From contig NW_027469192.1 in NCBI RefSeq assembly GCF_051020765.1, forward strand, positions 310,001 to 374,000: 64,000 nucleotides of DNA, in the 5' to 3' direction. A program made the translations under genes and the position numbers. The stretch's first letter is position 1, and each line of letters begins with the position of its first letter. A model generated the notes under the pieces. The model saw only the letters and a program-made list of their open reading frames with translations. It did no database searches and was not told the origin of the DNA. Origin of the DNA: Lasioglossum baleicum (taxonomy: Eukaryota > Arthropoda > Insecta > Hymenoptera > Halictidae). Below, in pieces: positions 62,438 through 64,000 of this stretch.

Positions 62438-64000
62438 TTCGGCAAGCACGACCACGATTTATTCGAGCTTATGTCAGATTCGACGATTCTTCGTTTCAGA
62501 AGTGTATTTCTGTGCGGAATCGCTGTTTCGCGCGCTAGATCAGTGCATTTGCATGCAAGTATGAGAAATTGGAATAGAAACTCCGACCCGGCAATCACGA
62601 TCACGATTTATTCGAGTTTATGTCAGATTCGACGATTCTTCGTTTCAGAAGTGTATTTCTGTGCGGAATCGCTGTTACGCGTCCTATATCAGTGCATTTG
62701 CATGCATGCGAAATTGGAATTGAAACTCCGACCCGGCAAGCACGATCACAATTTATTCGAGCCTATGTCAGATTCGACGATTCTTCGTTTGAGAAGTGTA
62801 TTTCTGTACGGAATCGCTGTTTAGCGTGCTAGATCAGTGCATTTGTATGCAAATATGCGAAATTGGCACGGAAACTCCGATTCGGCAAGCACGATCACGA
62901 TTTATTCGAGCTTATGTCAGATTCGACGATTCTTCGTTTCAGAAGTGTATTTCTGTGCGGAATCGCTGTTTCGCGCGCTAGATCAGTGCATTTGCATGCT
63001 AATATGCGAAATTGGCACGAAAACTCCCATTTGGCAAGCACGATCATGATTTATTCGAGCTTATGTCAGATTCAACGATTATTCGTTTCACAAATGAATT
63101 TCTGTACGGAATCGCTGTTTAGCGTGCTAGATCAGTGCATTTGTATGCAAATATGCGAAATTGGTACGGAAACTCCGATTCGGCAAGCACGACCACGATT
63201 TATTCGAGCTTATGTCAGATTCGACGATTCTTCGTTTCAGAAGTGTATTTCTGTGCGGAATCGCTGTTTCGCGTGCTATATCAGTGCATTTGCATGCAAG
63301 TATGCGAAATTGGCACGGAAACTCCGATTCGGCAAGCACGACCACGATTTATTCGAGCTTATGTCAGATTCGCCGATTCTTCGTTTCAGAAGTGTATTTC
63401 TGTGCGGAATCGCTGTTTCGCGTGCTATATCAGTGCATTTGCATGCAAGTATGCGAAATTGGAATAGAAACTCCGACCCGGCAAGTACGATCACAATTTA
63501 TTCGAACCTATGTCAGTTTCGACGATTCTTCGTTTGAGAAGTGTATTACTGTTCGGAATCGCTGTTTCGCGCGCTAGATTTGTGCATTTGCATGCAAGTA
63601 TGAGAAATTGGAATAGAAACTCCGACCCGCCAAGTAGGATCACAATTTATTCGAGCCTATGGCAGTTTCGACGATTCTTCGTTTGAGAAGTGTATTTCTG
63701 TGCGGAATCGCTGTTTCGCGCGCTAGATCAGTGCATTTGCATGCAAGTATGCGAAATTGGCACGGAAACTCCGATTCGGCAAGCACGACCACGATTTATT
63801 CGAGCTTATGTCAGATTCGACGATTCTTCGTTTCAGAAGTGTATTTCTGTGCGGAACCGCTGTTTCGCGTGCTATATCAGTGCATTTGCATGCAAGTATG
63901 CGAAATTGGAATAGAAACTCCGACCCGGCAAGTACGATCACAATTTATTCGAGCCTATGTCAGTTTCGACGATTCTTCGTTTGAGAAGTGTATTACTGTG

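Larger units (their letters stand above)
1..64000 (+). repeat. 149-bp satellite DNA array, about 430 head-to-tail monomers filling the window
   Basis: Every stretch of the window aligns to one unit of 149 bp, with monomer starts (ATGTCAG) from 18 to 63957. The distance between those starts is 63,939 bp, which equals 430 x 149 minus 131. The missing 131 bases are fully explained by 32 monomers lacking the same 4 bp and three further 1-bp deletions (in monomers 912, 2550 and 54905); I see no insertion. All units share one orientation and no unrelated sequence of even 20 bp interrupts them. Consensus composition counted by hand is 35 A, 46 T, 36 G, 32 C. Tandem repeats of nucleosome length in blocks this large are typical of eukaryotic centromeric or pericentromeric heterochromatin; the species and satellite family are not recognised. 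Both window edges cut through a monomer, so the array is longer than shown. Confidence 0.98.

Noticed and set aside
1..64000. CRISPR array
   Set aside because: The repeat is 149 bp with no unique spacers; all of the unit is repeated, and no cas genes are present.
1..64000. Transposon or retroelement remnants inside the array
   Set aside because: No terminal repeats, target duplications, poly-A tracts or foreign segments; every base belongs to a 149-bp-type monomer.
1..64000. Bacterial or phage protein with tandem repeats
   Set aside because: The unit length is not a multiple of three and stops occur regularly in several classes, so no protein could be maintained; tens of kilobases of pure satellite fits a eukaryotic chromosome.
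1..64000. Assigning a species or a named satellite (plant centromere repeat, insect satellite)
   Set aside because: I do not recognise the monomer; length and CpG content are suggestive only. A database search with the class A monomer would be decisive.
1..64000. Telomeric or rDNA spacer repeats
   Set aside because: No short G-rich telomere motif, no rRNA-like sequence and no promoter-terminator layout typical of rDNA spacers.

Overview
The whole window is one uninterrupted, head-to-tail satellite DNA array. I find no protein-coding gene, RNA gene, transposon, CRISPR array or non-repeat spacer. The repeat unit is 149 bp (about 46% G+C). Placing monomer starts at the recurring ATGTCAG, the first is at 18 and the last at 63957, so 430 complete monomers lie between, plus 17 bases of one at the left edge and 44 at the right. 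The length bookkeeping closes exactly: 396 monomers of 149 bp, 31 of 145 bp, one of 144 bp and two of 148 bp sum to 63,939 bp. All monomers point the same way. The array runs off both ends of the window.

This is a eukaryotic, centromeric or pericentromeric type of sequence: nucleosome-length unit, tens of kilobases of pure tandem repeat, higher-order structure. I cannot name the species or the satellite family. The consensus monomer has about 14 CpG against about 7.7 expected from its base composition. That argues against long-term heavy CpG methylation and leans weakly towards an invertebrate (for example some insects) rather than a vertebrate or a plant.

Monomers fall into recognisable classes, labelled A to L here and separated by roughly 8-11% where I counted. 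Class changes occur inside monomers as well as between them, so many copies are chimeras. A 4-bp deletion defines three 145-bp classes (I, J, K); nearly all occur as I-I or J-K pairs exactly three monomers apart. There is no single clean higher-order period. The array is a patchwork of nested segmental duplications whose offsets are always whole numbers of monomers: 10, 11, 13, 14, 16, 19, 35, 45, 68 and more.

Layout: 1-3.7 kb, an 11-monomer tandem duplication; 2.8-7.5 kb, a block re-used at 12.9-17.6 kb and largely again at 18.6-22.9 kb; 7.5-12.9 kb, mosaic with a 1.66-kb copy of the I-I region; 21.1-25.3 kb, a 16-monomer copy; 24.1-29.8 kb, a 19-monomer tandem duplication rich in J-K; 30-39 kb, mosaic of earlier blocks; 39.4-43.5 kb, a 13-monomer tandem duplication; 42.9-52.2 kb, a 2.6-kb block present twice 45 monomers apart; 52.4-62.4 kb, a near-identical 4.8-kb block present twice; 62-64 kb, a copy of 34.4-36.5 kb.

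The many long open frames are a by-product of the repeat. The commonest monomer has no stop trinucleotide in any forward frame, and 149 is not divisible by 3, so frames rotate from monomer to monomer. No frame shows any sign of being a gene.
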